A stretch of DNA of 64,000 bases, taken from the NCBI RefSeq assembly GCF_964204865.1, contig NC_135250.1:26713395-26777394 (forward strand), in the 5' to 3' direction. Within the stretch, counting starts at the first letter, position 1; each line of letters starts with the position of its first letter. Made by a program: the position numbers and the translations under genes. The notes under the pieces were generated by a model. It made no database searches. It was not told the DNA's origin and saw only the letters and a list, made by a program, of their open reading frames with translations. Below are positions 1 through 10,800 of this stretch, piece after piece. This stretch comes from Styela clava. Taxonomy: Eukaryota; Chordata; Ascidiacea; Stolidobranchia; Styelidae.

Positions 1-182
1 TGTTACATATGAAATGGAAGAATTTACATATATATCCAGGAGTGAGAAAAGTGAGCATCTCGTCCGGTTACCAGCCCATGTCGCTGATATATGTGGTTAG
101 CCAGTTACTTTTTTCATATGCTTGGACTTAATGGGACTTTTGGTTACCAATTCATGCTGGAAATGGGGTTAGTTCTCAGTTA

Positions 183-595
183 CCGTATTTCCCGGCGAGT
201 AAGTCGCTTTTCTAGACCGAAATTTTTGGCCTGATTTTGTGGGGGTCGTCTTATTAGGCGGGTGTGATAGTTTTCATTTTTTGGTGTAGCCTTATTATAC
301 ATTAGGTACTGTTCTTTTATGGTGGACGCAATCGCGAGTTGAACACAATTAGATTAAAATTTAAAGACAGTGTAGAAGTTATTATGGATTGGATATTACC
401 CAAACGTCAATATAAGGTATTTTAACCAATGCGCAAACGCGGCCACCGCTCAAAAGGCATTGCATGGTAATTTGAGATTCCGATGTTGATGCAATTTTAC
501 TACCCCGACTTAATGGCAGATTATATGCAAAACCCCATTTTTTCAGGCTTGAAAACGTCTTATTTACCGGGTGACTTATTCGCCGGGAAATACGG
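183..595. mobile_element. TA-flanked inverted-repeat element, copy 1
   Basis: The ends are CCGTATTTCCCGGCGAGTAA and its near-perfect inverse, and the element sits between TA dinucleotides (181..182 and 596..597). A second copy with the same ends lies at 40443..40881. TA flanks fit a Tc1/mariner-like target site, but no transposase is present, so the superfamily is inferred. Confidence 0.65.
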
Positions 596-604
596 TAATT
601 GTTT

Positions 605-680
605 CAGATGCGATCTGATGGTGGCGGAAACCGTGACCGACCAGCGGGTACGTGAATCGCCCTACGGCGGCGAGGAGCAG
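605..680. repeat. SINE core fragment
   Basis: This matches the conserved core of the tRNA-derived SINE seen at 39185..39497 and 12525..12800 (variants of a segment reading GTGACCGACCAGCGG). Only the core is recognisable, and it directly follows the TA-flanked element. Confidence 0.5.
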
Positions 681-1134
681 ACAAGTCCAGTTAGTATTTT
701 ACAATAAAGCTTCTTATTTTGATTAGTGCAACTTCCTTATAAATTAATCTTCACTAACAGCGGTAGCCTACATGCAAAATTTCTTATACTTGTTTGAGTA
801 TCGGACATATAAGGCCCACGCAATTGAGTGCACAATTGATATGTCGAGACAGTACTGACTGGAATGTTCACTATTATATTGTTGTTATTTTGAACTATGT
901 TATAATACAAAAAATAACAACACTCACGACAGAAACTTCATAAAGTTGCCGAAACCTAAAAGAGGAACTAAAACCACATGGACAATCTCGCCTTGAGATT
1001 TGAAATAAACAACGAAATACTCTTTAATCGGTGCTCAGGAAGTGCGTGTGTACCAATATGGATTTAACTAATTTTGTTCGCCTTCTTTACATCAAGTTGT
1101 GTTACATCAAGGGACTGCAACATATGGGCAGGGG

Positions 1135-1624
1135 CAGTGGCGTAGCATCCACCCCCGCAACCCCCGCGGTCGCGGGAGGGCCCACAGCGCAAAGGGGCCC
1201 AAGCGGTTAGAATTTAGAAATTTAAGCCGCAAACCAAAAGCTACAGTGCAAAACAAGTAATGCACATCTTATAACGTTGATGTTAGTTCTGCTCAATTCG
1301 TTTTGTTACGTAACAATGCCAAAGAGTCGTCAATTTTCGGTGTATTGTGGTTTGATCGCACCGGCGAAATTACGAAGCCTGTCAGAATGATGTCGAAAGC
1401 AAAACCTCTCAGTGGCGCACAGAAACGCAGAAGAGGAAGAACGTTTGAAAAAAATTAAGTAACCAAGATAAACGGCAAATTTTAGGTTACCATTGCCTTT
1501 TTATAGCGACATGTTGTGCTTTTTGACAAAAAAAAACGTTGTTTTAGCTTATGTCCGAGCGTTTTAGGGTCATTTCCACAAAATATTTTCGCGGGGGGCC
1601 CACGAGAGTCTTGCTACGCCACTG
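1135..1624. mobile_element. hAT-like non-autonomous element, 490 bp
   Basis: The termini are CAGTGGCGTAGCA and TGCTACGCCACTG, and both sides carry the perfect 8-bp duplication GGCAGGGG (1127..1134 and 1625..1632). CAGTGG ends with 8-bp duplications are typical of hAT elements. There is no transposase. It is nested inside the MITE at 1029..1954. Confidence 0.85.
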
Positions 1625-1723
1625 GGCAGGGGGCATATTTATTTGGCTAACACAGACTGTCCCCAAACTCGTAATAGAACTAAATAAAATAAGGAAAATC
1701 GGAATAAAATTATGGCCTAAACC

Positions 1724-1911
1724 CAGTGGTGGGATTCAGCCGGTTCGCATCGGTTCTATAGAACCGTCTCACGGAATTTTATGAGATCAGCGAACCGGTT
1801 AGCATTACTGGTTTATTTACTAAAAAAATATGACTTTTTGTAACAGAAACGGCTGAAAAATATGACTTTTGTGATAGAACCGACTGACAAAAAGTTTGAA
1901 TCCCACCACTG
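1724..1911. mobile_element. hAT-like MITE, 188 bp
   Basis: The termini are CAGTGGTGGGATTCA and TTGAATCCCACCACTG, with the perfect 8-bp duplication CCTAAACC (1716..1723 and 1912..1919). The interior has repeated short motifs around GAACCGGTT. The same family recurs at 7127..7296, and a fragment lies near 24905. Confidence 0.85.
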
Positions 1912-3609
1912 CCTAAACCCAACCTGGTACACATACTACGGGAGTACCCTTTAATCGGACTTTGAGCTTAATAGCATTGTAAGCTTGTTCGCGGGCAATT
2001 TCTCATAACCAGTGGACGACCATGTACAAAAGCCTCGGATAAAGCATTTCCTTTGTCTATGAAGCCATTTATCGCGACCATCATTTGTAAACATGAATTG
2101 TATTTGCTGAGAATGGTAATCGGAACCGTGTGCACTGAACATCGTATTGCTGGTGACATATACCGCGAATGGGCAAACCTCAAAGACGCGCTTCATTGGC
2201 GATATGGACTCGGTAAATAATAACCAAAAGTCAACAGTGGGAATATCGCATATCATTTAGCCTATCGGGCGTCTATAGCAACCGCACGAACCAGAATGTA
2301 GTTTCATGTAAGTCGATAGGTAATTGAGTCCAGTACGTGGGAAAATGAATAGATCTGTGAGTACAGTAGTGAGTTTTGATTTTCTTGTTCTATGGCCGGT
2401 ACAGTTATGCCTCCAAAGATCAGCGATGGAGAAACAGGAAAGGGCTTTTCATAGGGGTGCATGGATTTATCAGTGCAACGAAATCGTATTCTACTAGTTT
2501 ATATTCTTTATCAAGAATAAGCACAAGAACTGGCCAAAATCGACTGGAAATTGTATTTTAGCTAACAGTTTGTCATATAGTATAGTATACACAATATCGA
2601 CCGGAAAAATCCCGTTGTTTGAAAATATAGTGCTACTTTTATTACTGTATCTACTTGTACTGATCACTGTCGAGGGTGAGATGCGTGTGAAACATCTTCC
2701 AAAAAAGGAAGTTCAGAATTATTACGAGGCCTTTATCAGGTCCATTCGCCAAAGGCCTTGATAAAGAATCCACTTACTGGGCCGTCTCTGCTCTAGTATA
2801 AATGAATGATAAATTACGTTATGTATCAAGCTGTCTATTATCTGGCGAATATTTTTTAGCGTGAATAAACTATAGATTTTTGGATGTCAGTTAATTACTT
2901 GCCAATAATTATTGAACCGAACTTGAGCATAAAAATTTTTTCTATATACTCTACAATTGTAAAATTTTCGATGTTTATTTTGATAGTTTTAACCGGTATC
3001 CTTCTTCAAGAGCTTTTTCAAACTATTTAAGCAACTGATATAAAACTACTGGTAGCTAAATTTATCGCAAGTGGAACTGTTTTTTCATGTGATCATAACT
3101 AAACTAAAACTCTTCCGAAGATCACATGACCACTGATTTACGACAAAAACTGGTAAAAGGCTGCCAGTTCTTGCTCCATTCTTCATAAACTTTCAACACA
3201 AAAGGGAAATTGCTTTTCTTTTTACCAATTCATATTGATTTTCTCAGTCGCCAATATCGATAGAGTCGTGGCATTATTGATAGCGGCCTCAAGTTGCCTC
3301 GATTTTAATCGGATTTTAACAAATTAATGGAAATTTATTAACAGATTTGGCGAACTCGACTCACTCTAGTAATATCGGATTCGTCGCCGAATAGTCTGAA
3401 TTATATTAGTAGAGAAAGTTGCGGTAATATACCCAGTGTGTTTTAGGCCTATAGCTATGCGCAGCACTTCAGAGTTTTATCGCTTGAGTGCACTTTTATG
3501 GAGGCCACAATTCAATACTGATTATGGAATACATTTGTTTTAAGGGCAACCGTGCAAATTTACACTAAGTTACATAAATTTCGTATTTTTCGATCAAAGT
3601 CACGACAAC

Positions 3610-3634
3610 ATGGGGTGTGGAGGCAGCAAAAGTG
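3610..3634 (+). CDS. Myristoylated-protein gene, exon 1
   Basis: This exon encodes the first eight residues plus one base of the ninth codon. The start is chosen for the MGCGGSKS myristoylation motif, and the donor is GTGAGT at 3635. Confidence 0.78.
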
Positions 3635-4656
3635 GTGAGTACGTTCCATTTTTGTTAAAATTTGGTAAAAACTTAAAACGATTTGGCTGTGTAACCGACG
3701 GCTAAATGGGACTGTAGGCATGATTGTAGAATATTCAACATAAGTTCAAGAGTCGCTCGTCATGAAATTCTGCATGCCCAAGTATGAAATTATAACCAAA
3801 ATATGGATCATACCACAAATATGGAATTATAACCAACCTATCCTGTTTAAACTGATGTTCACATATATCAATCTTTCGCGCATTGCTCTGGTTAAAAAGG
3901 CATGGGTCACAACAACCTTACTTATTGGCTATATAGCTGAGAGATTTCAACCTTTCTGAAAAATGTTTTAATTATGTATATATGACTATTTCCTTGTTTT
4001 TTGGCTTTTTCACTGCTTCAGCGTACACAAGCTTATATGTAATTATTAATTTTTGTCTTACAGTCAATATAAGACAACAGAACGAGCCTCCTTACAAGCG
4101 ACGCAGTGTAAAACGAGATGAAGAAAACGGAGAACACTTGCCAGAAACTAAACAAAGTGACGTTCAAATAGAGGAAAAAAACAACAATCTTAATCAAAAT
4201 CGAAACAGTAATAAAACGATTGAAAATGTATATGAAACCGCTCAAGAACTGAAGACACAGAAATTTACTATCAACGGTCAATTAGACTTGTCGTCCATTT
4301 TTAGGATTATAAAACAGGCAGTCTACGTAGCGGATCTCCAACAACTCACACTGCAAAAAGCCCAAAATTTAGAACTTGAAGACCGATTAAGGTATGCCAG
4401 ATCTAATATAGAAAATCCGCCACCAATAAGCGAAGAAGAAGCGGCATCCGACAATCCACGAAGGTACCTACCGCCCCGAAATGACGGTCGTGAGAAGGCG
4501 TGGGTGTTATCGACCGAAGTTGACATAGTTTTTGATATTTTTATAAAGGGACAATATGTCAAAAATTTGGAAATACTGTCGAAATTACAAGAAGAATTCA
4601 AAGATATCGAAAATAGACTGCGAGAGATTTCAATTTTGAAGAGCGGTGAAGCGTGA
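3610..4656 (+). CDS. Predicted N-myristoylated protein, unknown family (two exons)
   Basis: I do not recognise the family. Exon 1 (3610..3634) encodes MGCGGSKS and ends on a GTGAGT donor. Exon 2 (4064..4656) follows a TTTTTGTCTTACAG acceptor; the split codon G|TC gives Val and the frame stays open to TGA, for 205 residues in all. An N-terminal MGC with small residues after it is a classic N-myristoylation signal, and Cys3 could be palmitoylated, so anchoring to the inner face of a membrane is likely. The middle is polar and rich in Lys, Glu and Asn. The last part (about residues 90-205) is hydrophilic and probably helical, ending in a short coiled-coil-like stretch (LEILSKLQEEFKDIENRL). The open frame continues upstream of the acceptor to an ATG at 3982, which gives an alternative start without the acylation motif, but the spliced form is much better supported. 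BAALC starts similarly (MGCGGS) but nothing else obviously matches. Confidence 0.8.
4064..4656 (+). CDS. Myristoylated-protein gene, exon 2
   Basis: This exon carries residues 9-205 and the TGA stop. The acceptor CAG is at 4061..4063 behind a pyrimidine tract. No canonical AATAAA was found close downstream. Confidence 0.8.
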
Positions 4657-7088
4657 ATTACGCAAGTCATATAAGAGAAAAGTACTCATTACAAAGCTGC
4701 TGACACACGTCTAGTATGCAAATCGTGGTCACATCCCTCCAGTGTAGTATGATTTCTCATGTCCTGAATTGACCATGTTGAGCAAATATTATTACATATG
4801 TTAAAAATAGGGGTTTACTTCCCAGGCATGGCTCTCCAGTCTCCGCGGCTGTTCATATAGTTCGGTATGTTTTGGAATTACTATATAAACCAAATATCAA
4901 GAAATTAAGTCCATGCCTCTGAAAAATAACTATACTCGTACCCGGCATGGGACGGTAACGCGGTGCGCCATGTGATTAATTTGTTTACCGGCTTTCCTCT
5001 CCCCCGGGATAAATATGAAATTCCTATCCGGAATGCGCCACACTGACCCAAGTTGTCCTCAATTCACACAATGTTATTAGACTGACGGACATCTTTCTGC
5101 ATAAAGTAGTGTATAAGTATGACAAAAATATTCTGGTTATCTATTTTAAATTTTGTACTACTGTTGGACGTTCCCCCGACTCTTGACCCCATTACATTTC
5201 TCACTACACAAAACAATTATATTTTATATAATTTTCCCAAGTCATATTGAAAAGTAAGTTATTTGATTTCCATCTAATTTTCGCACACTATGAAAACAAA
5301 CCAATTTTCACCATGTTGGAATATCCGTCTCAGCGAAAGAAGCGTGTCTGAGCAACTGAATAAATTGCAATTATTACGTCAATGTTGACTTATTGCTAAT
5401 TGGTCAATGTTACGAAACTAAACAAGGAAATCGACGCTCGGGGAAGAAACCATTTTTATTTTATTTCCTCGTATTGATAAATTGTTAATATATGATACGA
5501 TCGTACAAATCAGACTTGACAGAACATCTTAATAAAAACGGCTCCAAACGCACAATTTTGATTTCCACCTACATTATAATGTTTTTAATGTTGAATGATT
5601 GTAACCTCTCATTTGTGATATAGGGCCTTCACTGTGAAACTAACTACCTTGCTATGTTTTGCAATAAATATGCACGTCTTAGAATCTTTTTTAAAAATAT
5701 GGTATAAAGTTTTCATTTCAACAACGTTCAGTTGGAGGCGGGTTGGTGTAGGAATCCCGAAACCCCGAGTCGCGACTAGGGTTTGGCATTTCGATTCGAA
5801 TAGTAAATTATTCTAATCTGTTCAGAGCAAAATTTCGAATCGTCGCCATCTTGTTTTTTCTTCTTGACGCCAAGGGTCGAGGTGAATTCCTCAATTTTTT
5901 TTATTAAAGCCATATTTTTTGGCGGTCGCCCTCCAGTGGCGTAAGAAGGTTGCGCACCTAAAAATGAAGCTATTGAGAAGCAAGAGAGCTACGCCCAAAC
6001 ATATGGACACGTCTGTTTGCAGTACGGTTTACCGATCAGCGTAGGAAAAGGAAAAAATCGTAGAAAAGTACCGTAAGGACTTCGTTACGAACCATCGACG
6101 TTCGATGTCACGTGATCAAAAAGAAGAGGAGTGTCGGCTAGGCGTCCGCAGAACGTTCGGTGACGTCATAGCAAACAAAAACAAATCTCACAAAGCTAAT
6201 AGAAATATTTGAAATAAATAAAAGTAATACCCTTCTGGAGAAAAATTTCATCTTTAACCAGTAAAAATTTCGAAGCAATCGGTCCAGTAATGAAAGAAAA
6301 AAGCGTTTTTTTTTAGATTTTCCACTAGATGTCCAAAAAGTGTCAAAGAACAACAACAAGACCAACATAATATTGAAACGATCGTTATGTCCACTACGTG
6401 TCCAATAAAATAGATAGGTTTGTTTGGAAAAATTATTAATTCGTTTTTCAAGAAATTTTTTTTCTCCCACCCCCCCCCCGTCATAGTCTGGTGATTTTGG
6501 CTTATTGCGGGCCTCTGGGAGGTCTTATGAAAAGTCTAAAGGCATGGGCATGACTAGAAAAATTATTTGAATCAGGTTTAGGTGAATTTTTTTTCTTTCA
6601 CATGTCAGTCACGCTCCGGTGATTTTAGGTCATATCTGGAGAATGGTAATAGGTAGGGATGCCATATTTGGGTTATATAAGGTAATTGAAGTGAAGTATA
6701 TAACAAAAAAAAATTCGTCACGGTTGAGTGATCACAGACCATAAAAATTGACAAAACTTGACTCCCGTTGGGAGTGAAGAGTCCATGAGGTAGAATTTAA
6801 ACTACTTGAAGGACTAAAGTGGGCGGGGGTAGCCGGACGGATATCCGCCACTCGTCCGTCGCAACGACCTTTCAGCTTCCATCCTACATCAAACCAGCGT
6901 TAGCTTTTTAATTAAAAGAAAAGTATACACGCCGCTAGATCGTTAAGTCGACGGTCTCCGATCGCTATCTCTTTTTTTACTTGCTCGATACGAGGCTTGG
7001 AGCCCTCATGAAAACAGCATAAATAGGACACAAATATTCTAAACCCAACAAAGACTTCATGCTGAACAAACGTTTCATGTCAAAAATC
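4657..7088. other. Gap between the two first genes
   Basis: No coding segment is supported. It holds a SINE-tail-like fragment (about 4937..5052) and a fragment at about 5755..5875 that matches, in reverse, the end of the nested element at 18851..19246, including AAGATGGCG-like text. Short A/T runs and an 11-C run occur near 6470. The rest appears unique. Confidence 0.55.
4937..5052. repeat. SINE 3' part, fragment
   Basis: The piece around CCTCTCCCCCGGGATAAATA also appears near 34085..34125, 11650..11690 and, inverted, 39185..39215. It is therefore a dispersed repeat, most likely the 3' part of the tRNA-derived SINE family. Confidence 0.5.
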
Positions 7089-7094
7089 TTTATT
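7089..7094 (-). terminator. Candidate poly(A) signal of the alkaline phosphatase gene
   Basis: AATAAA on the minus strand lies about 515 bases past the stop codon. If used, the 3' UTR would include the MITE at 7127..7296. Confidence 0.4.
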
Positions 7095-7126
7095 ATTGAA
7101 ATCTTCAAATAAATAGGTATTAAGGA

Positions 7127-7296
7127 CAGTGGTGGGATTCAAAATTTTAGAAACGGGTTCTCCTTTGTATCGATCTCACTAACAACAGGTTCCTTCATTT
7201 CAGAAAATTACTATCTCACGGTCAAGAACTGGTTCTATAATTGCCAGAAGAACTGGTTCGCTCAAACCCGTTTAATCCCCTTGAATCCCACCACTG
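7127..7296. mobile_element. hAT-like MITE, 170 bp, in the likely 3' UTR
   Basis: This has the same CAGTGGTGGGATTCA inverted ends as the element at 1724..1911. The flanking duplication is imperfect (ATTAAGGA versus ATTGAAGG). It lies between the phosphatase stop codon and the candidate poly(A) signal. Confidence 0.75.
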
Positions 7297-7609
7297 ATTG
7301 AAGGTTTATAAAAATTATTTGTGGTTAACGATGTTGATATCACAGGTTATTGAGGATTTCGATTTGAAGTACAACGGTATCGCGAAGTTAACGACTCTCA
7401 CGAAGAGATGCTGAAGTAGTATCATTGAAGTTAATGTAAAATTACCAATATAAGACAATAGAAATTGTAAATGTATTTGACAAGTGAGATTATAGAGGCA
7501 AAACCCTGATACATAGTTCAGTCAGTCTTTTACAGAAAATAAGATCTGAGGAGAGCTTTGTAGCAGTCAGTGAACACTGAGTAGAAGCGTGTAGGAAGCG
7601 AATTAGACA

Positions 7610-7871
7610 TTATGGACGTGTAGATAACGGTACATCAGGTGCCTTGCCAGACTCTTTGTAGTTCGCCTTCCTTTTAGAATTCAATGAATTTCTGATTAAT
7701 AGGAGCAGCAAAATGAATATTACAACACTTAGAATTATCAGAAAAATAAATTGAATACGCAAGGTGCTATTAGCAGTTGAAACAGATATGGAACTTCCGA
7801 GATATTCAATACGGCCTATGTCATCTTCCTTCATGCAGTGTCCTTGATCTGGTCCAACACAGGATGCATAT
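7610..7871 (-). CDS. Alkaline phosphatase exon 11 (transmembrane C-terminus)
   Basis: This exon completes Arg505 and encodes [12 protein letters not shown], which matches the conserved ALPL end with Cys509 and Cys517. It then has about 28 polar residues, a 19-20 residue run of Ile, Leu, Phe and Val, the basic NSKRK and a short polar tail before TAA. Confidence 0.92.
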
Positions 7872-10800
7872 CTGAAGGTAATATTGATAGGTAAATTTCT
7901 AAGCATCTAAAAGGCTCGATTGGAATTTTAATCATATCAACATACTTCTCTAAACGTTTGATTACTTAGGAACAACGGCCTCATTTCTGGTGATCTGTAA
8001 GGCCGGATGTCAGATAGTTGCGCGCTAGGGTAGAATACCGGTTGGTCAATTTAGATGCATGAATTGTGTTGTTCAAAATAATAATATATTGGATTAACGC
8101 ATTTTTATTCACACAAGACCGCTTCATCATTCAGCGAACAACGCCACCTGTCTGGCGACAAGTGCAGTTTTAGGTATTCTGTGGCGTCTGCAGCTGCCGC
8201 AAAACCATGGCGGTATTTCCATACCATGGCCGATACGGCCAAACCTATGGCGACTGACTTTTTAGCTGCCACAACCAGACCAAGAATGGAAATAGTTTAC
8301 TGATAGTTGTACCAGATTCTTGGCGAGCGCCTATAATGTGACGTATTTCTATATAACACCCCCATGATAACTTTAATCGCTTTTCTGGAAATCAGTCATT
8401 GTATTTAAACAAAATGGTAACAAAACTGTAGACTCCAAAAATGCATATTTTTTCTAATTCACAAAATATGGTAAATAAAACATTTTGCGTTCGCTTCATC
8501 GAAACTTTTAAGCTGTAATTACCGTTGGCGTAATTCTTCATTTTTCGATGACAAATAATGGAGTCGCTAATGAACCAAATACCGCATTTTTAAAGTTCTA
8601 GATTTAAAAATGTGTCACCTCATTACGTATGCAATGTAACTCTGCTCATGAACGCCATGAAACAAATGTGCCATCGGACCAGATGCAAAAATTGCTACGT
8701 CTTCTCCCCCGTGGGTTTCAGAATCCAGTGGAATTGCACTCTGCTGAAGATAATCCGGGGCAGCTGAAAATGAGCGGATAAAATTACAAAATTCTGGTTT
8801 TCAAAGTTTATAGTTTGTATCAAAAATAAGCTTTTGTTTTGATTAGATACCAGTTTAATGAAAGTCCAATAACAATAGTACCTCTTCGACACTTTTTTTT
8901 ATCGATATAGTTAGTTATGTAATTCTGTATCGACACAGGGTGGCCCAAAAGTAGTTTACAGTTATTAAATATTCCACCCTATATATCTGCTTCTTGGTTT
9001 TTTGTTAAATGGCGTGTTTTACTATTCTCTATACTTCTTTTAATATTTTGTGGCCGAAATAAAATCCGCCATATTACGTCATTGCAACTTCGTAATTGAA
9101 AATAATATTTTTCCACTTGAGATGGATTTTTAATTAGAAATCTTTATTGAATTGACAGAGGAAAACCGATAAGACATCTCAGTCACATAAACAACTACGC
9201 CCTCTCGTCTCTTTACAAGCCGATGTCTGTTTATGGCTAAAAAGTTAATTTTTTCAGATGCATGGACTTGATGGTGGATGGAGCCGCACCGGACAGGCAG
9301 TTATGCTGACCACCAAGCGATTACGCGATATCACGCGGCCCACTTACGACCTCTCGTCTGGTTACCAGCCCATGTCTAGTTATGACTAACCAGTTATTCA
9401 TTTCAGATGCACGGACTTGCTGGTTGATGAAGCCGCAACCGACAAGCGGTCACGTGAACTTCAATTTTCATTCAATGTTCGATGAAGCCGCAACCGACAA
9501 GCGGTCACGTGAACTTCAATTTTCATTCAATGTTCACAACTAGCTGTATTAATTAGTCAGTTTTTATATAGAAAATAATTACTTGTAATGTTATATCTAA
9601 ATATTGTCGCCAACATCTTAATAAACAAACTTACTTGTGTTCACGTTAGTGAGATCTTCTCTTGAACTTCCATTCTTAATGATTGGCTCGTTATATCCCA
9701 TCGCATTGACAAAATATTCGCCATGAAACCCTGGTCCATTGGCGTAGATCAATGTGGTATAGGGTTTGTTGTCTAACGCATTGACGGGGTTTGAAACGTC
9801 TGGTTGCAATCCTGAGATTACAAAAAAAATTGTTTGAAACAAGCATTGACTGGCAATGAAAAACAGCGAACTGCCAGTAGGGCTGGGCATTTTCAAATAT
9901 TTGATGATTTCAGAATCGAATTAATTTTCGAATTGAATTTCGAATACTTAATATGTAGTTGTAGTTAGATATGTAGTTTTGTGACTGTTTTATTGTGATG
10001 GACACCTCAGACACATAAATTAGTAAAACACGTAATCTATAACGCAGACAACGTTCGCTGGGTGTTCGCTGGGTAAGGAACATGTTTCATCAATAACCCA
10101 CTAGGAAGAAAAAGGCGAAATTGCTACTTTTTGATTTTAGCATATCAGTGGTACATGCAAAGCATCACTGTTAGGATATGTTATTATTGCCTTCGCTTTC
10201 GCGTGGAGGCTCGCGATTTGGCTTTCAGAAAACTGACATATAAAACGTGAGCATCAACCATTTCTGATACGCGGAAAGAATGGAAAAAAATTTCAGCTTT
10301 TATAGAATAAATCTGATACTGGATTAACGCATGTACTGTAGCAATACACCTAAATACATTAATGGGGTTAGCTAATGATAACTCTGAATTCGAGTATGAA
10401 TTACTTTTGAGCAATCTGCAGTGCATATTACTACTGGGAGTCTACCATTTTTAAGAAAATTTGGTCAAAGCAAAGTCACATGCGGTCATTCTGAAATAAA
10501 GAAGACTGGTATATGAGCAAAGTTGCGGGAGACCACAGAGGTAGCAAGGGTTACTGAGACTATCTGATATTTGTTTCGTTTACCAAATATATTATTTCCC
10601 CGAATTGACTTTCCACCAATAGTAAACACGTGACTATGATCTGCCGTCACAATAATCATTGTGTCTTCTTGTGACGTCATACGGAGTGCTTCTGCAATGG
10701 CATTGTCAAACGCAACGACGTCATGGAGAGAAAGGTACGCGTTGCCTGAGTGATGACCGTGGTCTGAAACAAGGAATGAAGTATGTTAATTATTAGGCAC

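Larger units (their letters stand above)
1029..1954. mobile_element. 236-bp-family MITE interrupted by two nested elements
   Basis: The outer ends (GGTGCTCAGGAAGTGCGTG at left, ACACATACTACGGGAGTACC at right) belong to the MITE family found intact at 14585..14820. Two later elements, 1135..1624 and 1724..1911, interrupt it, each with its own perfect 8-bp duplication. Removing both, with one copy of each duplication, leaves about 230 bp, close to the 236-bp family length. The closest uninterrupted relative is at 29115..29326. Confidence 0.75.
1..3609. other. Gene-free 5' flank, repeat-rich
   Basis: No reading frame here looks like a conserved protein. The stretch holds SINE-like fragments near 45..170 and 605..680, a TA-flanked inverted-repeat element (183..595) and a nested MITE stack (1029..1954). 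From about 1960 to 3600 I see only unique AT-rich sequence. The last few hundred bases should contain the promoter and 5' UTR of the gene starting at 3610, but no core promoter motif stands out. Confidence 0.6.
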
